Assembly: GCF_000150955.2 (NCBI RefSeq)
Contig: NC_011669.1
Span: 1,556,993 to 1,620,992, forward strand
DNA length: 64,000 nucleotides
Reading direction: 5' to 3'
Source: Phaeodactylum tricornutum CCAP 1055/1
Taxonomy: Eukaryota > Bacillariophyta > Bacillariophyceae > Surirellales > Neidiaceae
Below the pieces are notes generated by a model. The model ran no database searches. It saw nothing but the letters and a program-made list of their open reading frames with translations, and was not told the origin of the DNA. The position numbers and the translations under genes were made by a program. Below are positions 63,859-64,000 of this stretch, in pieces. Positions within the stretch are counted from its first letter, which is position 1. Every line of letters begins with the position of its first letter.

Positions 63859-64000
63859 GTTTACCATAAGTTACATTAGTTCGATATATTTATGCATGCA
63901 GATGATAGACCAACATACTGTCGCCTATCGCCGACTTTTTTGCATGGACGAAAATCGGGGATTCTTAAGCGTGTCAAGATAGATACAACGCAAGCACATT

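Noticed and set aside
1-64000. LTR, LINE or other autonomous transposons, tRNA and rRNA genes
   Set aside because: No reverse transcriptase, integrase or transposase frame and no paired long direct repeats other than the GDPD block; no tRNA cloverleaf recognised by eye, though a dedicated scan was not possible.

Overview
This window looks like nuclear DNA of a diatom close to Phaeodactylum tricornutum. Genes are tightly packed on both strands with short spacers, and most introns are about 70-100 bp with GT..AG ends. Several proteins start with a secretory signal followed by an ASAF/LAF-type site, the presequence style used to enter four-membrane diatom plastids. The gene mix (GRIP golgin, ORC2, TAF1, copine, DENN, SFT2, NDUFA9) is eukaryotic, alongside bacterial-type genes (LarC, SpeD, a chlamydial-looking TGT, a MerT/MerP-like protein). 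I found no rRNA, CRISPR array or operon, and I recognised no tRNA by eye.

Layout. 0-16 kb: the 3' end of a WD40 gene, a 1,682-aa GRIP golgin, a type I sulfatase, ORC2, an SGNH-like membrane hydrolase, a plastid-type tRNA-guanine transglycosylase and a thylakoid-lumen PDZ-FKBP protein. 16-27 kb: an ACC-synthase-like aminotransferase, a gene with two almost identical glycerophosphodiesterase domains, a 1.3-kb spacer with two perfect palindromes, an F-box/SNF2/RING ATPase and a MITE-like element. 27-43 kb: LarC, a DENN/IQ protein, a MerT/MerP-like metal protein, TAF1, and a SpeD-spermidine synthase-SET-like fusion. 43-64 kb: SFT2, a TRAIP-like RING protein, a copine, two coiled-coil proteins, an XRCC2-like protein, a plastid DUF1517 protein, NDUFA9 and a tandem pair of vacuolar sorting receptors.

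The genes do not form one pathway. Themes recur: membrane traffic (golgin, SFT2, DENN, copine, two VSRs), genome maintenance and transcription (ORC2, XRCC2-like, TRAIP-like, F-box SNF2, TAF1) and plastid function (TGT, FKBP, DUF1517). Exon structures below were deduced by reading splice sites and checking that phases close; several differ from the longest open frames. Lengths quoted are for these spliced models.

The most unusual items are a LarC-type nickel-pincer-cofactor protein in a eukaryote, the internal GDPD duplication with a sharply bounded 1,013-bp tract of near identity inside diverged flanks, the three-part polyamine fusion, the MerT/MerP-like fusion, and a 9-mer (TGACTGTGA) present far more often than chance, largely outside coding sequence.
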